DNA of 56,594 nucleotides from Scytonema sp. UIC 10036. GTDB taxonomy: Bacteria > Cyanobacteriota > Cyanobacteriia > Cyanobacteriales > Nostocaceae. Each line of letters opens with the position of its first letter. The stretch's first letter is position 1. The DNA lies in NCBI RefSeq assembly GCF_009725235.1, contig NZ_WJFC01000078.1, positions 1-56,594 on the forward strand, read 5' to 3'. The position numbers were made by a program, and so were the translations under genes. Shown here piece after piece: positions 16,222-25,921 of the stretch. Under the pieces are notes generated by a model that saw only the letters and a list, made by a program, of their open reading frames with translations, was not told where the DNA came from and made no database searches.

Positions 16222-17004
16222 TTAAGGAGATTGACAACTTATTTCACTCGTAATCCGGTGTATTTCTCGGGAAAGAGACTGTAGCAGAAGTGATTGGGCT
16301 GAGTGCAGAAAGAAATGGTCTCCAGAAAACATTTGCCTAGAGAAAGTAGCGTTTGTTTGCTCTTGCCAAGCTTGGAGTTCCGAGCCACTAACTTCTTCAT
16401 CCTGTAAACCACCAAAGGCAGTGATGGGGCAGTCGAGGGTGGACGCAGGGGTATAAATGTAAGTTTCGTGGGCGGCAAAATCTGCCCGCAGGATAGGGAT
16501 AAGTAGCTGCATCAGTTCGGGACTCTCTAGGACTGCTTTGGGCGTACCGTTGAGGCGACGCAGTTCTTCTATAAACTCAGGTTCCGTTAGAGCGTGGATG
16601 GGTGGCTTTCGGTCAGGGATTTGAGGAGCGCGACGACCGGATACAAACAGGTGAATTGGACTGATATTATATTCCCTGCGGAGTAAACGGGCAAGCTCAA
16701 AGCTAATAAGCGCACCCATGCTATGACCGAAGAAGGCGAATGGTTTGTCTAAATGTGGAAGGAGGACGGGAGCTAGATCCTCAATCAAGGGTTCTAGCCG
16801 TGACAAAGGAGTTAGCTTCATCAGAATTCCTCGTCCAGGAAGTTCGATAGGACAAACTTCGACAGTCTTGGGTAGGCTGTTAAACCATGGACGAAAAATC
16901 AGAGAACTACCCCCTGCGTAGGGAAAGCAGAATAAACGCAGGGAGGCTTGAGGGTTAGGGTAGGGACAAGTAACACAGGAGTCAGATATTTGTGTGGTGT
17001 TCAT
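16222..17004 (-). CDS. Type II thioesterase (NRPS/PKS editing)
   Basis: 260 aa, the normal length. An alpha/beta-hydrolase that clears misprimed carrier proteins in assembly lines. Motifs: LFCFPYAGGSSLIFRPW (residues 24-40), ELPGRG, FFGHSMGALISFELARLL with nucleophile Ser95, SGRRAPQIP, the Asp region FGGLQDEEV, and catalytic His in FSGDHFFL. It lies between the MbtH-like gene (copy B, 203 bp upstream, with a small insertion element between) and the ACP fusion gene (15 bp downstream). Only its first 18 codons were carried into duplication copy A. It probably serves the NRPS/PKS enzymes at 34.6-56.6 kb. Confidence 0.92.
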   Translation of the reverse strand: MNTTQISDSCVTCPYPNPQASLRLFCFPYAGGSSLIFRPWFNSLPKTVEVCPIELPGRGILMKLTPLSRLEPLIEDLAPVLLPHLDKPFAFFGHSMGALISFELARLLRREYNISPIHLFVSGRRAPQIPDRKPPIHALTEPEFIEELRRLNGTPKAVLESPELMQLLIPILRADFAAHETYIYTPASTLDCPITAFGGLQDEEVSGSELQAWQEQTNATFSRQMFSGDHFFLHSAQSLLLQSLSREIHRITSEISCQSP

Positions 17005-17050
17005 AATATGTGATCGTCATTAGTCATTGGTCAAAAGTCCTTTGTCTAGT

Positions 17051-17145
17051 TACAGCTATTTTCAGGTAAATAGACCACAGATGTAGGGGCGCAAGGCATT
17101 GCGCCCTGACAAAGGGTATGGTTCATTTAGGTGAAAACTGCTGTA
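17051..17145. mobile_element. MITE with TA target duplication (IS630/Tc1-like ends)
   Basis: Imperfect terminal inverted repeats of about 30 bp start TACAGCTATTTTCA and end TGAAAACTGCTGTA, bounded by TA on both sides (17051-17052 and 17144-17145). The centre carries the dispersed GTAGGGGCGCAAGG palindrome. Copy A has the near-empty site (…GTACTTATACTAG… in the other orientation) with one TA. TA duplication and end sequence suggest mobilisation by an IS630/mariner-type transposase. Non-coding. Confidence 0.75.
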
Positions 17146-17207
17146 AGTACAAACGACTGTGGACTTTTGACCAATGACTCTTCAGTAAATGAGCAAGCTG
17201 ATTTGCG

Positions 17208-17435
<228 letters not shown>

Positions 17436-17503
17436 ATTTACCCTCCTAGCTAATACATTAAAAAACTATCTGCGTCCATCTGCGGTTAATATTCCAAACA
17501 ATA

Positions 17504-17830
17504 TTATACGTCCACAGGTTCAAGGTGTCCCTTACCTTCCAGTGTCCCCAGGTCAATATCTGCAATACATCTTACTTTCACGTAATTTAGTGTCAAATCA
17601 CCAACTAGGTGAACCTGACCCTTTTGGTTCTCGAAGTCAGCTTCATTGAAATTAGATGCTTCTGGGTCAAGTCTAACACCTAAATCAGTCCCTCCCCTAG
17701 TATTCGTGAATTTGATATGAACATATCCACGGTCAATACATTCTTTCAAAGCAGTGGCTGTTTTTTCTGGTCGTAAGCTTGCTTCGACAGGATGTTCTCC
17801 TTCTGACAATCGTTGTACTAACTCGTTCAT
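17504..17830 (-). CDS. Conserved unknown, 108 aa (MbtH cassette, copy B)
   Basis: Same protein as at 3374-3700 apart from two changes (EASLRPEK and LDPEAS here). The same TAGGAGA ribosome-binding site and spacing are retained. The family is not recognised. See copy A for visible features; the only addition is that this copy is in the complete accessory operon. Confidence 0.75.
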   Translation of the reverse strand: MNELVQRLSEGEHPVEASLRPEKTATALKECIDRGYVHIKFTNTRGGTDLGVRLDPEASNFNEADFENQKGQVHLVGDLTLNYVKVRCIADIDLGTLEGKGHLEPVDV

Positions 17831-17847
17831 GACAATTTCTCCTAATT

Positions 17848-18183
17848 TTAGGACTCACTTTTTTCTTGGTCTGCTGTTGCTTTGACTTGCACGGGTTCAT
17901 AAACTGGAATCTCAAAAGCAAGGGTCTTGTGGCAAAACTCTTTCCATTCGGGAGTTACATTGTCAAAAATGATATTCTCGTCTTTGAAGATGCCATCTGT
18001 GACTACGTAGTTTTCTTGCAGATAGAGAAAGTCATCGTCAGTTAAGAGCCTTCGCTCCTCTACTTCTTTTCCATCAACAAGTTGCTTTTCTTTCCTTGTA
18101 TTTTCGGCACGCTCTGTCCACTGGCTAAATTCACGTAATTTCTTAAGAGAGTAAGCTTTGCAGTATTTTCCCATTGTTGCCAT
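17848..18183 (-). CDS. Conserved unknown, 111 aa (MbtH cassette, copy B)
   Basis: Three substitutions from the copy at 3718-4053 (MATMGKYC, TERAENT, ATADQEK). It is the first gene of the copy B operon; its upstream DNA is cut after about 215 bp by the IS5-type element, so its promoter may be shortened or altered relative to copy A. Function unknown. Confidence 0.75.
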   Translation of the reverse strand: MATMGKYCKAYSLKKLREFSQWTERAENTRKEKQLVDGKEVEERRLLTDDDFLYLQENYVVTDGIFKDENIIFDNVTPEWKEFCHKTLAFEIPVYEPVQVKATADQEKSES

Positions 18184-18398
18184 AGTTTAACCTCAATTTT
18201 TACATTATTTAAGACTTGGTTGACTCACCAAAACAAGCTTATCAGAGCGAGCGCTTGAATGCATATGTGACAATAGCTATACTTTGAGCGTAGTGCTTTG
18301 ATTGCAATGTGTAAGCAGAACCGCTTCTCTCGTTACAGTTTGTGTGAATTCTTCGGCATTGCAGGAGCTATGTGTTCATGACAAGAGCACAAATTTAA

Positions 18399-19354
18399 GA
18401 GAGTGTTTATAAAAAAAATCTTAAGCAGTTGAGCAACGATGATTACGACCTAATCGACGTAACATCAGATGTGTCATAGCGGCGTATATCATGGTTTCAC
18501 TTGTTTGGGGATGGTATTCGTAATCCTTGCTTAAACGACGATAGCGACCTAGCCATGCAAGTGTACGCTCTACAATCCAACGTCGAGGCAATACTTTAAA
18601 ACCCGAAGTGTCATCAGAGCGTTTGACGATCTCAATTACACAACCAATAAAATATTTGACCCAATCAACTAGTCTTCCTGCATATCCGGCATCTGCCCAA
18701 ATTAAATGTAATTTGGGGAAAGAATTGCAAATTTTGTCGAATACAAGCTTTGCTCCATCTCGATCTTGAATCGAAGCTGCATGTACAACAACCATTAAAA
18801 TGAGACCCATCGTATCAACAAGGATATGGCGTTTGCGACAAAGAATCTTTTTTCCGGCATCGTAGCCCTTGACTCCTCCTTTTTCAGTCGTTTTCACTGT
18901 TTGAGAGTCTATAATTCCGGCAGATGGCTCTGGAGATCGTCCTTCAAGTTCTCTGAGCTGCGATACGCCTTTAGGCGTTAAGCTTTGCTTATCGCAATGC
19001 TGAATGGATTTTTTGCCATATGCCTTTTCGCTGCCAGCGTTGAAAATACGAGTATACAGTTTGCCATGCTGGTAAATCATGCGGCATCATCCGCCACGAG
19101 CAGCCTGCGCGCAAAATGTAAAAAATTGCATTGATCACCTCTCGCATATCGACTTCACGCTTTTTTCCACGTTTTCGCTTCCGTTCGGCTGGAATCATTG
19201 ATTTAATCAAATCCCACTCGCTATCGTCCATGTCTGTGGGATAAGGTTTTCGGCTCATGGCACTCGACTCAAATACGACCACCGTCTTTTTTAAGATACC
19301 TATTCTCGGGAATGATTGCAGTGCTCTTTACTTTTTATTTATAAACACCCTCTC
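18399..19354 (-). mobile_element. IS5-family insertion sequence, transposase broken
   Basis: About 956 bp with terminal inverted repeats GAGAGTGTTTATAAA (18399-18413) and, at the right end, the complement of GAGAGGGTGTTTATAAA ending at 19354. It contains an IS5-type DDE transposase split into two frames. The right end lies inside a TPR gene; the left end abuts duplication copy B. No clear target duplication is visible, so the element may mark a deletion or recombination junction. Confidence 0.85.
18421..19282 (-). pseudogene. IS5-family DDE transposase split by a small repeat
   Basis: The N-terminal part (to stop near 18992) reads [35 protein letters not shown] and [11 protein letters not shown]. 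The C-terminal part continues in another frame: [25 protein letters not shown] (first Asp), [12 protein letters not shown] (second Asp), [16 protein letters not shown] (Glu). Between HSALR and QLRELEG lie about 30 extra bases forming a palindromic unit (near 18955-18995, GCGATA...TATCGC with GCCTAAAGGC in it). Without that unit the two halves would join naturally, so an inserted small dispersed repeat inactivated the transposase. Confidence 0.85.
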
Positions 19355-20412
19355 AGGCGATCGCAGTAGGCATTACCCAAATTATTTAGCACTGATGCCC
19401 ACATTTCTGGTTCGTCAGAGCGTGTATAGACCTGCAATGCTTGGTTGTAACATTCTATCGCTAGTTCCAGATTATCCGCTCGGTTACCACAAACACGCTC
19501 TTTGTAGGCAAGTCCAAGATTGTTTTGTGCTCTCGCCCACATTTGGGGAGAGCGAACGAGTGTGAATTCGGTGCATGCTTGTCGATAACACTCTATCGCT
19601 CTTTCTATATTATCTGCTCGTTCACCACGAATACGCTCCCAATAGGCAAGCCCGAGATTAACTTGCGCTCTTGCCCAATCATCGGGGAAGTCTAAGTGTT
19701 TGTACTCCTGCAACGCTTGATTGTAGTAGTGAATTACTAGCTCTAGATTATCTGCTCGTTCACCACGGATGCGATCGCCCTTGGCGCAAGCCGTACCCGG
19801 CTTATCGCACAAAGCCAGCGCGATATTACTTTGTATCGTTGCCCATGCATGAGGAGAGCGATCGCGTGTGAAAACTGTGGCTGCTATCTGATAGCCGATA
19901 ATTGCAATTTCTATGTTAACTTCATTGTTGCCAAGAGCAAAACCCTTTATGAGGTTACTGAATTCGACAAGAGTTGCTGCAGTATATTGTGCTGCTATTT
20001 CCGACAAAGAAGGCAGAGTAGCTCTTGCCCAAGCTTGTAGCACATAAGCCAAATTCTCATTGAGCTTGTCTTGATTTGCTACCAATAACAGGTACGCCAT
20101 TTGTGTGTTAGGATTATCTTGGATTGTCTGCAACACTTCAACTAAAAAAGTTTGGTAAAGCTCCAAATTTTGAGGAGTTGCTTGATTGTTTAAAGAAGAT
20201 GCTAACTCCTGACTGAGATTTAGTAACCAATCTGCTGTATAGTTGCGACCAACTGAAACCATATCATCTGCGACTTGTCCCATTACCTGCACGAACCCTT
20301 CATCTATCCATTGAGAGTTGGCTGCTAATATCTTCATCACTTCCCGATCGCTGGAGCAATTGAGCAAGGCGGCGATTACGTTTAAATAAATCCGGCTTCT
20401 TTGTTCGTCCAT
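19340..20412 (-). pseudogene. TPR protein truncated by the IS element
   Basis: 357 aa. After an N-terminal helical region (NVIAALLNCSSDREVMKILAAN…) come tetratricopeptide units of about 40-48 residues: RADNLELVIHYYNQALQEY…DDWARAQVNLGLAYWERIRGE, RADNIERAIECYRQAC…MWARAQNNLGLAYKER, RADNLELAIECYNQALQVY…MWASVLNNLGNAYCDRLR. The last residues GCL and the stop come from the IS end. Cyanobacterial proteins of this pattern usually continue with more TPRs and often a CHAT protease domain; that part is missing here. Start: ATG 20412. Confidence 0.75.
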
Positions 20413-21117
20413 ATGACTACTGGCTCGAGCTAATGCACGTTGTATTGGCTTAATACTGCGGAAATTGCGCGAAAAAAGGCGACACAGCAGTTTTTATATC
20501 GGATTATTTGGTCAAACATGGGTTAATTTTATGGAATCATGTGAAGATTTAGTCACGGAATTAATGAGACTATATCGTAATAAGTGGAAGTATTATCAAC
20601 AAGGTCTAAGAGCTAGGTCACTGATTCTACGTGTATCCTAGCCCTTTTGTCACCCCGTCACGGCAAACGGATCGATCGGTAATTATGAGCCATACCAATT
20701 TCCAATCCCCGTGAGAAAGGAGATATACACAGCGGTAGATTGGCAAGTATTTGAGAAACTTCAGCGTTATATCAGAAGAATCGACTGCGGTTGCGAGATG
20801 ACGCTTTTGGCATACTCGGCGATGGCGCAGGGCGATCGCGTAGCTCATACAGCTATTTTGGCTTTTTGAAATACTTGCTGAAAAAGTAGTCTTAGCTACT
20901 AAATACAATCTCTAATTATGTATCAAGCAAATATCTAGCTTAAAAATAATTGTTGCTTGGTATCCAAAACTAAATGAAAAAAACTGTTAACTATCTTGTG
21001 TCTTCTATCAGTTCATAATAGAATTTAATGAATTTCAACTTAAATGACAAACTTTTTTAAAAAGCGTCATTGTGTCTTCAGTACAACCAACTAGTGTGAG
21101 TGAGTGTGAGCAGATAA
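20413..21117. other. Intergenic region upstream of the TonB receptor
   Basis: No firm gene. A 36-codon frame starting MESCEDLVTELMRLYRN at about 20531 looks weakly protein-like but has no support. Around 20795-20850 there are small dispersed repeats (GGCGATGGCGCAGGGCGATCGCG). The last 200 bp are AT-rich and would contain the receptor's promoter; I could not pick out a convincing Fur box. Confidence 0.4.
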
Positions 21118-24012
21118 ATGAAGTTAGATAAATTGTTTCAAAGCCTGCATCTGACAGGTGCGGTTATTCTTTTGATAGGCACTCCAGCGATATGCGAGGA
21201 AGTACGAGAAGATGGAATAGGCGAATATTATACCGCGACGGGAGGGAAATCTACATTAGATGAGAAGGTTGGAGTTACAGATGAAGAATTTGCGTTGCCA
21301 AAGGCGGGCGTAGCCATCGCCAAATCTCCAGTATTAACTCCCAGTACAAGGAAACCTCGACTCAAAGAGTCTCAAATTGCAAATTTACTGCCCAGAGCAA
21401 AGGCGAATGAAGCAAGTAAAAACATTCCCCGACTGAGTGAGATCAAACTTCCCGCGACTAGCGCCAGAATGCTGGTACAGACACCTTCACCAACTAACTC
21501 CCCTAATCCAGAACAAACAAATGGGGATCAAGTTGTACCAATCACGGGAGTAAAGGCAAATCCCACTCCCAAAGGTGTGGAGGTGATTTTAGAAACGACG
21601 GCTGGAACTCAACTGCAAGTTATAAATCGTAGTACGGGTAATAATTTTATTGCCGATGTATCTGGCGGACAATTGCGGTTACCGTCAGGCGATGCTTTTA
21701 CATTTCGTTCGGAAAAACCCATTGCGGGAATTACTCAGATAACAGTTACGAATATTGATGCAAATACTGTGCGGGTGACAGTGGTGGGTGAGAAGGCTTT
21801 GCCCACAGTTGAGTTACTTGATGATAATGCAGGGCTGGTTTTTGCAGTAGCATCTACAGCCACATCTGCACAAACCCCAGAAACACCAACCGAAGAACAG
21901 CCGAACCCCTCCCTTCCCTCCCCTTCGCAAGGGGAGGGAAGGGAGGGGTCAGAACAACCCGCAGCGCAACAAGATGAGCCGATTGAATTGGTTGTTACGG
22001 GGGAACAGGATAGCTATAACGTACCCAATGCGAGTACAGGGACGCGAACGGATACACCATTGCGGGATATTCCCCAGTCGATTCAGGTAGTGCCAAGGCA
22101 GGTACTTGAAGACCGCAATGTTAACAGGTTAAGCGAAGCACTCGAAACAGTCAGTGGCGTTACCTCTGAAGACTCCGGTTATGGGATATCAGGCGGTGCT
22201 AGAATCCTCAGAGGATTTAGACAAGTAGGCAACTTCCGCAACGGATTTCCTCAAGGTAATGAGTTCTATACGTTAGAACCAGTTGGAACAATTGAGCGCG
22301 TGGAAGTTCTCAAAGGTCCCGCCTCAGTTCTCTTTGGTTCCCTAGAACCCGGTGGAATAGTTAACACGGTTACGAAGAAGCCTTTGAGCGAGCCTTATTA
22401 CAAAATTGAACTTCAAGCGGGAAATCGTAGTTTTTTCCAACCCATTATTGACTTCTCAGGTCCTCTAACGACTGACAAAAAAGTGCTTTACCGACTCATT
22501 GCTGGGTATGAGAATTCAGACGACGTTAGAGATTTTGTCAATTTTGACCAGATTTCAGTTGCCCCCTCGATCACAGTGAACTTTAGCGAGCGTACTAATC
22601 TGGATCTGTACTATGAATTTACCCGTACCTCTGGAAACCTTGGTTTTTTTGCTCCTGCTATTTTGCGTGAGGATAGTAGCTTACTATCTCCTCGAAACTT
22701 CCTTTCAACTTATCCCAGTCTAGATGAAGGGTCGTACCAAACACAAAAATTTGGATATACTTTTAAACATAGCTTTAACGATAACTTGCAACTTCGGAAT
22801 AATCTTGCAGTAACGTTGGATCGCTACGAACAAAACGGAGTTCTCTATGGTGAATTACGAGATGATCGCTTCTTAGTATTCACCAATGGTTTTGGTCAGG
22901 ATTCTTTTACTAATCGAAGCACCTACTTTGGGCAGATCGACTTGTTGGCAAAATTCAAAACTGGCTCGATTTCGCACCAAGTTGTGGTAGGTTTTGATGC
23001 AGATATATCTGAAGTTGAACAAAATCCTCTTTTGTACGATCTCAGTGGTATACCCGATCTCGATATCTTTAATCCAAACTACGATATACCAACACCTGGC
23101 TTTATTTCGCCAAACCGAGGGCAGGATGTTTATGCTTTTGACTCATACGGGGTCTATCTTCAGGATCAAATTGAATTTAGTGATAGCCTAAAATTCCTGA
23201 TTGGAGGTCGCTATGATTGGGTATCCACTGATTTTGACTTAACGGTGTTTGGGGATGGAAGAACGCAGCGAAGCGATGAAGCCTTTAGCCCTCGACTGGG
23301 TTTAGTGTATCAACCCAGTGAAACAGTTTCTCTTTATGCCAGCTATAGTCGTTCTTTTAGACCCTCTTTTTACGCTCGTTCAGCAGATGGAGAAAGAAGT
23401 TTTGAGCCAACTAGGGGAACTCAGTACGAAGTCGGGGTTAAAGCAGAATTTTTAGACGGGAGGCTTTCAACGACTCTAGCTGCCTATCACTTGACTAGAA
23501 CAAATGTGCTCACGCCCGATCCTGACCCAATACGGGCAGCTCAAGGTTTTTCTGTTCAAACTGGAGAACAGCGCAGTCAAGGGATTGAATTGGATATTGC
23601 AGGTGAGATTTTGCCCGGTTGGAAAGTAATTGGTTCCTATACTTACACGGATGCGGAAGTAACTAAGGATAACTCTTTTCCTGTTGGTAATCAATTAGAC
23701 AACGTGCCAGAACACCAAGCTAGTCTCTGGACAACTTACGAAATTCAGGAGGGCGATCTGAAGGGATTAGGATTTGGCTTGGGACTATTTTATGTAGGCA
23801 AACGTCAGGGTGACTTAGCCAACTCATTTCAATTAGATGATTACTTCCGAACTGATGCTGCTATTTTCTATAAAAGAGATGGTTTTCGGGCAGCAATAAA
23901 TGTTCGTAATTTATTTGATACAGACTATGTTACTTATGCTGAAGGAAGAATATTTCCTGTTGTAAGAGGTAAACCTTTCACAATTGTAGGCTCTGTCAGT
24001 TGGGAGTTTTAA
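21118..24012 (+). CDS. TonB-dependent siderophore receptor with AMIN domain
   Basis: 964 aa, intact. Signal peptide (LHLTGAVILLIGTPAICEE). A long linker leads to an AMIN domain at about 138-245 (VVPITGVKANPTPKGVEVILE, RVTVVGEKALPTVELL), an N-terminal addition usual in cyanobacterial receptors. A Pro-rich linker contains an inserted palindromic repeat. The plug (about 310-415) has TPLRDIPQSIQVVPRQVLEDRN, ILRGFRQVGNFRNGF, VEVLKGPASVLFGSLEPGG and VNTVTKKP. The barrel ends in GKPFTIVGSVSWEF, with a C-terminal Phe as required for outer-membrane insertion. It takes up ferric siderophores using TonB energy. It stands alone on the plus strand next to a broken binding-protein gene, opposite to the biosynthetic genes. 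Confidence 0.93.
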   Translation: MKLDKLFQSLHLTGAVILLIGTPAICEEVREDGIGEYYTATGGKSTLDEKVGVTDEEFALPKAGVAIAKSPVLTPSTRKPRLKESQIANLLPRAKANEASKNIPRLSEIKLPATSARMLVQTPSPTNSPNPEQTNGDQVVPITGVKANPTPKGVEVILETTAGTQLQVINRSTGNNFIADVSGGQLRLPSGDAFTFRSEKPIAGITQITVTNIDANTVRVTVVGEKALPTVELLDDNAGLVFAVASTATSAQTPETPTEEQPNPSLPSPSQGEGREGSEQPAAQQDEPIELVVTGEQDSYNVPNASTGTRTDTPLRDIPQSIQVVPRQVLEDRNVNRLSEALETVSGVTSEDSGYGISGGARILRGFRQVGNFRNGFPQGNEFYTLEPVGTIERVEVLKGPASVLFGSLEPGGIVNTVTKKPLSEPYYKIELQAGNRSFFQPIIDFSGPLTTDKKVLYRLIAGYENSDDVRDFVNFDQISVAPSITVNFSERTNLDLYYEFTRTSGNLGFFAPAILREDSSLLSPRNFLSTYPSLDEGSYQTQKFGYTFKHSFNDNLQLRNNLAVTLDRYEQNGVLYGELRDDRFLVFTNGFGQDSFTNRSTYFGQIDLLAKFKTGSISHQVVVGFDADISEVEQNPLLYDLSGIPDLDIFNPNYDIPTPGFISPNRGQDVYAFDSYGVYLQDQIEFSDSLKFLIGGRYDWVSTDFDLTVFGDGRTQRSDEAFSPRLGLVYQPSETVSLYASYSRSFRPSFYARSADGERSFEPTRGTQYEVGVKAEFLDGRLSTTLAAYHLTRTNVLTPDPDPIRAAQGFSVQTGEQRSQGIELDIAGEILPGWKVIGSYTYTDAEVTKDNSFPVGNQLDNVPEHQASLWTTYEIQEGDLKGLGFGLGLFYVGKRQGDLANSFQLDDYFRTDAAIFYKRDGFRAAINVRNLFDTDYVTYAEGRIFPVVRGKPFTIVGSVSWEF
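21905..21949. repeat. 45-bp perfect hairpin repeat inside the receptor gene
   Basis: The 21-bp arms 21905-21925 (ACCCCTCCCTTCCCTCCCC…) and 21929-21949 are exact inverted repeats around CGC. The length is 15 codons, so it adds a PSLPSPSQGEGREG-type stretch to the linker between AMIN and plug without breaking the frame. It is a dispersed cyanobacterial repeat normally found between genes. Confidence 0.8.
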
Positions 24013-24105
24013 CTCGCGATTCAAAGTAGTAGATAACTCCTAAGAAACACATCCCATGGCAGAAGATTTGGTAGAGGCGTAACGATTTAAAGAACGCGTT
24101 TAATT

Positions 24106-24140
24106 TTTCATGATAATTATCACGCTTGATTATCATGAAA
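24106..24140. terminator. Hairpin downstream of the TonB receptor
   Basis: The arms TTTCATGATAAT (24106-24117) and ATTATCATGAAA (24129-24140) are exact inverted repeats with an 11-nt loop, 94 bp after the receptor stop. It is the likely end of the transcript. The arms also contain ATGATAAT, so a binding-site role cannot be excluded. The rest of 24013-24255 shows no gene. Confidence 0.45.
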
Positions 24141-24255
24141 CAGCGTGTTACATGAGTGTTTTTATAATGCATGAAGTGATTGGGAGTTAAACCGTCGCCT
24201 GAGTCATGCGTTGATTTTTAAGTAACGCTTCTATTACTGAGGTAATGAAAGCATC

Positions 24256-25712
24256 TTACACAGCGCACTGTTCCTCATTGATTGTAGGCTGAGCAATTAA
24301 ATCAAACCCCAAAGAGTGAGCTTTTTTCTTTAAGTTGTTCACCATACGTTCATGGTACTTTTGTTCAAAAGCATCAACACCAGGGTCTGCAAAGGCTGCT
24401 CCTGATGTCCAGAGACGATAGAAAATACGTGCTTTGTTTGTGAGCAGCCGCAGTAATTGCCTTTGGTGCGCCCATGCGAGACTGCATTCGTCTGTAAAAT
24501 CCTCCCAAGGCAGAATTGCTGCGACAAAGTGTTTGTGCGGCCATGCGAAAAGCATTTGCGGCCCGATTGATAACAGGGCGAGTTTTAGAGCTTTTGACCT
24601 TACCGCCAGTTACGCGACTACCAGGACATAACCCTAACCAAGAAACGAAATGCTTAACTGTGGGAAAACGAGACGGGTCTAATCCGACTTCAGACAATAT
24701 AATCAACACAGTTAAAGCTCCTAAACCATTGATTTGAGTAAAATCTACGCCTGTGATGCGATATAGATGAGTGCGTAAATCAAACTGGGGAGCATTTCCT
24801 GGTTGTTTTTTGCCACGACGTTTCGGTTTACCAAGAGGGTTAATCTTAACGTCTACTTTATCTGTGAATTGAGCTAGACACTGCTCGATTTGAGCATCGC
24901 ATTCACTTATTTGTGTCTGGTAGAATTTATAAAGCCCTAGCTCTTGTGACAAAATAAACACTAGTTCTGGTCTATAATCCCCAGTCAAAGCAGCAGCGAT
25001 ACTCGTACAACTTGCTCTAATATGTTCGTCTTTTAGTTCAGACAACTTCTTTGGGTCACGCTCACCAGAAACAATCGCATTGATAATTGCCATACCTGTA
25101 GTACCCGTAATGTCACTAATAACAAGGGTGCAATTGTATGTTCATTTCAGTCAAAGCTTTTTGCATTCTTTGTACGTGGACACAAGCACTTTTAATGAGG
25201 TTGTCCCGTTGTCGCATATAACTACGAAGGATACAAATTTGGTCGTCTGGACGAAATGAACCTGCTAGCAAACCATAAGTATGCAACTGTTGCAACCACT
25301 GGCAATCTAGTACGTCAGTTTTACGGCCTGGTACAGTTTTTACAGAGTGAGCATTAACAAGTTTTACCTCAAATCCCTTACTTTCGAGAATTTGGAATAC
25401 AGGTATCCAGTAAACTCCCGTTGATTCCATTGCTACAGTTTCGATTCGACAAGATTTTAACCAGTCCGCCATCGCATATAACTCAGCAGTAAAACAACCG
25501 AAACTGCGTACAGAGTCTTTATCCCTATCTGTTGGAACACTTACCCAGTGTCTGTCTGCACCAATATCTATCCCTGCTGCATTTGAGTTGATTAATGGTA
25601 AATTAGAATTTGGTGACTTTGGTTGCGATTCTTTTTTGCTCATAGTAGCCTCCGTCATCGCAATTACATTTTTCACAGTATTTATGTACCCCGACCTGAG
25701 TGAGGTGTCCAA
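24256..25712 (-). pseudogene. IS110-family transposase in three frames
   Basis: The N-terminal part (25116-25712) has the RuvC-like DEDD features GIDIGADRHWVSV, VAMESTGVYWIPVF and GRKTDVLDCQWLQ. After MNIQLH a one-base gain shifts the frame. The middle part (to about 24440) has DITGTTGMAII, TGVDFTQINGLGALTVLIILSEVG and FVSWLGLCPGSRVTGGKVKS. A second one-base gain after TAAAHK shifts to the last part, ARIFYRLWTSGAAFADPGVDAFEQ and KKAHSLGF. The rest is near full length, so the element was complete and decayed recently. It separates the TonB receptor from the truncated binding-protein gene. Confidence 0.88.
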
Positions 25713-25918
25713 ATCTAATCTCCTAAACGGGATAGTGACAATTCAACAGTCACTTCACCGCAAGGTACCAATTTCACTCAGAACCAGGCTGATATACGGG
25801 CGTAATTAACACCACTGTTAACACGGTTTTGACTGTCAGGGTAACTATTAATTGTAAGTCTAAAGCTCTCAAATTTCCCTTGAATTTCCTGTGTTTCTTA
25901 TATATATCACTTGCGGCG
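25713..25918. other. Junction between IS110 element and binding-protein relic
   Basis: No gene. It probably contains the right end of the IS110-type element (family members lack inverted repeats, so the end cannot be set) and, at about 25910-25938, a small repeat with GTCCGCTAGTCGGAGGC that cuts into the following frame. Confidence 0.4.
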
Positions 25919-25921
25919 TAG

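Noticed and set aside
20627..20908. 93-codon minus-strand frame upstream of the TonB receptor
   Set aside because: Built around small dispersed repeats, with no RBS or recognisable family.
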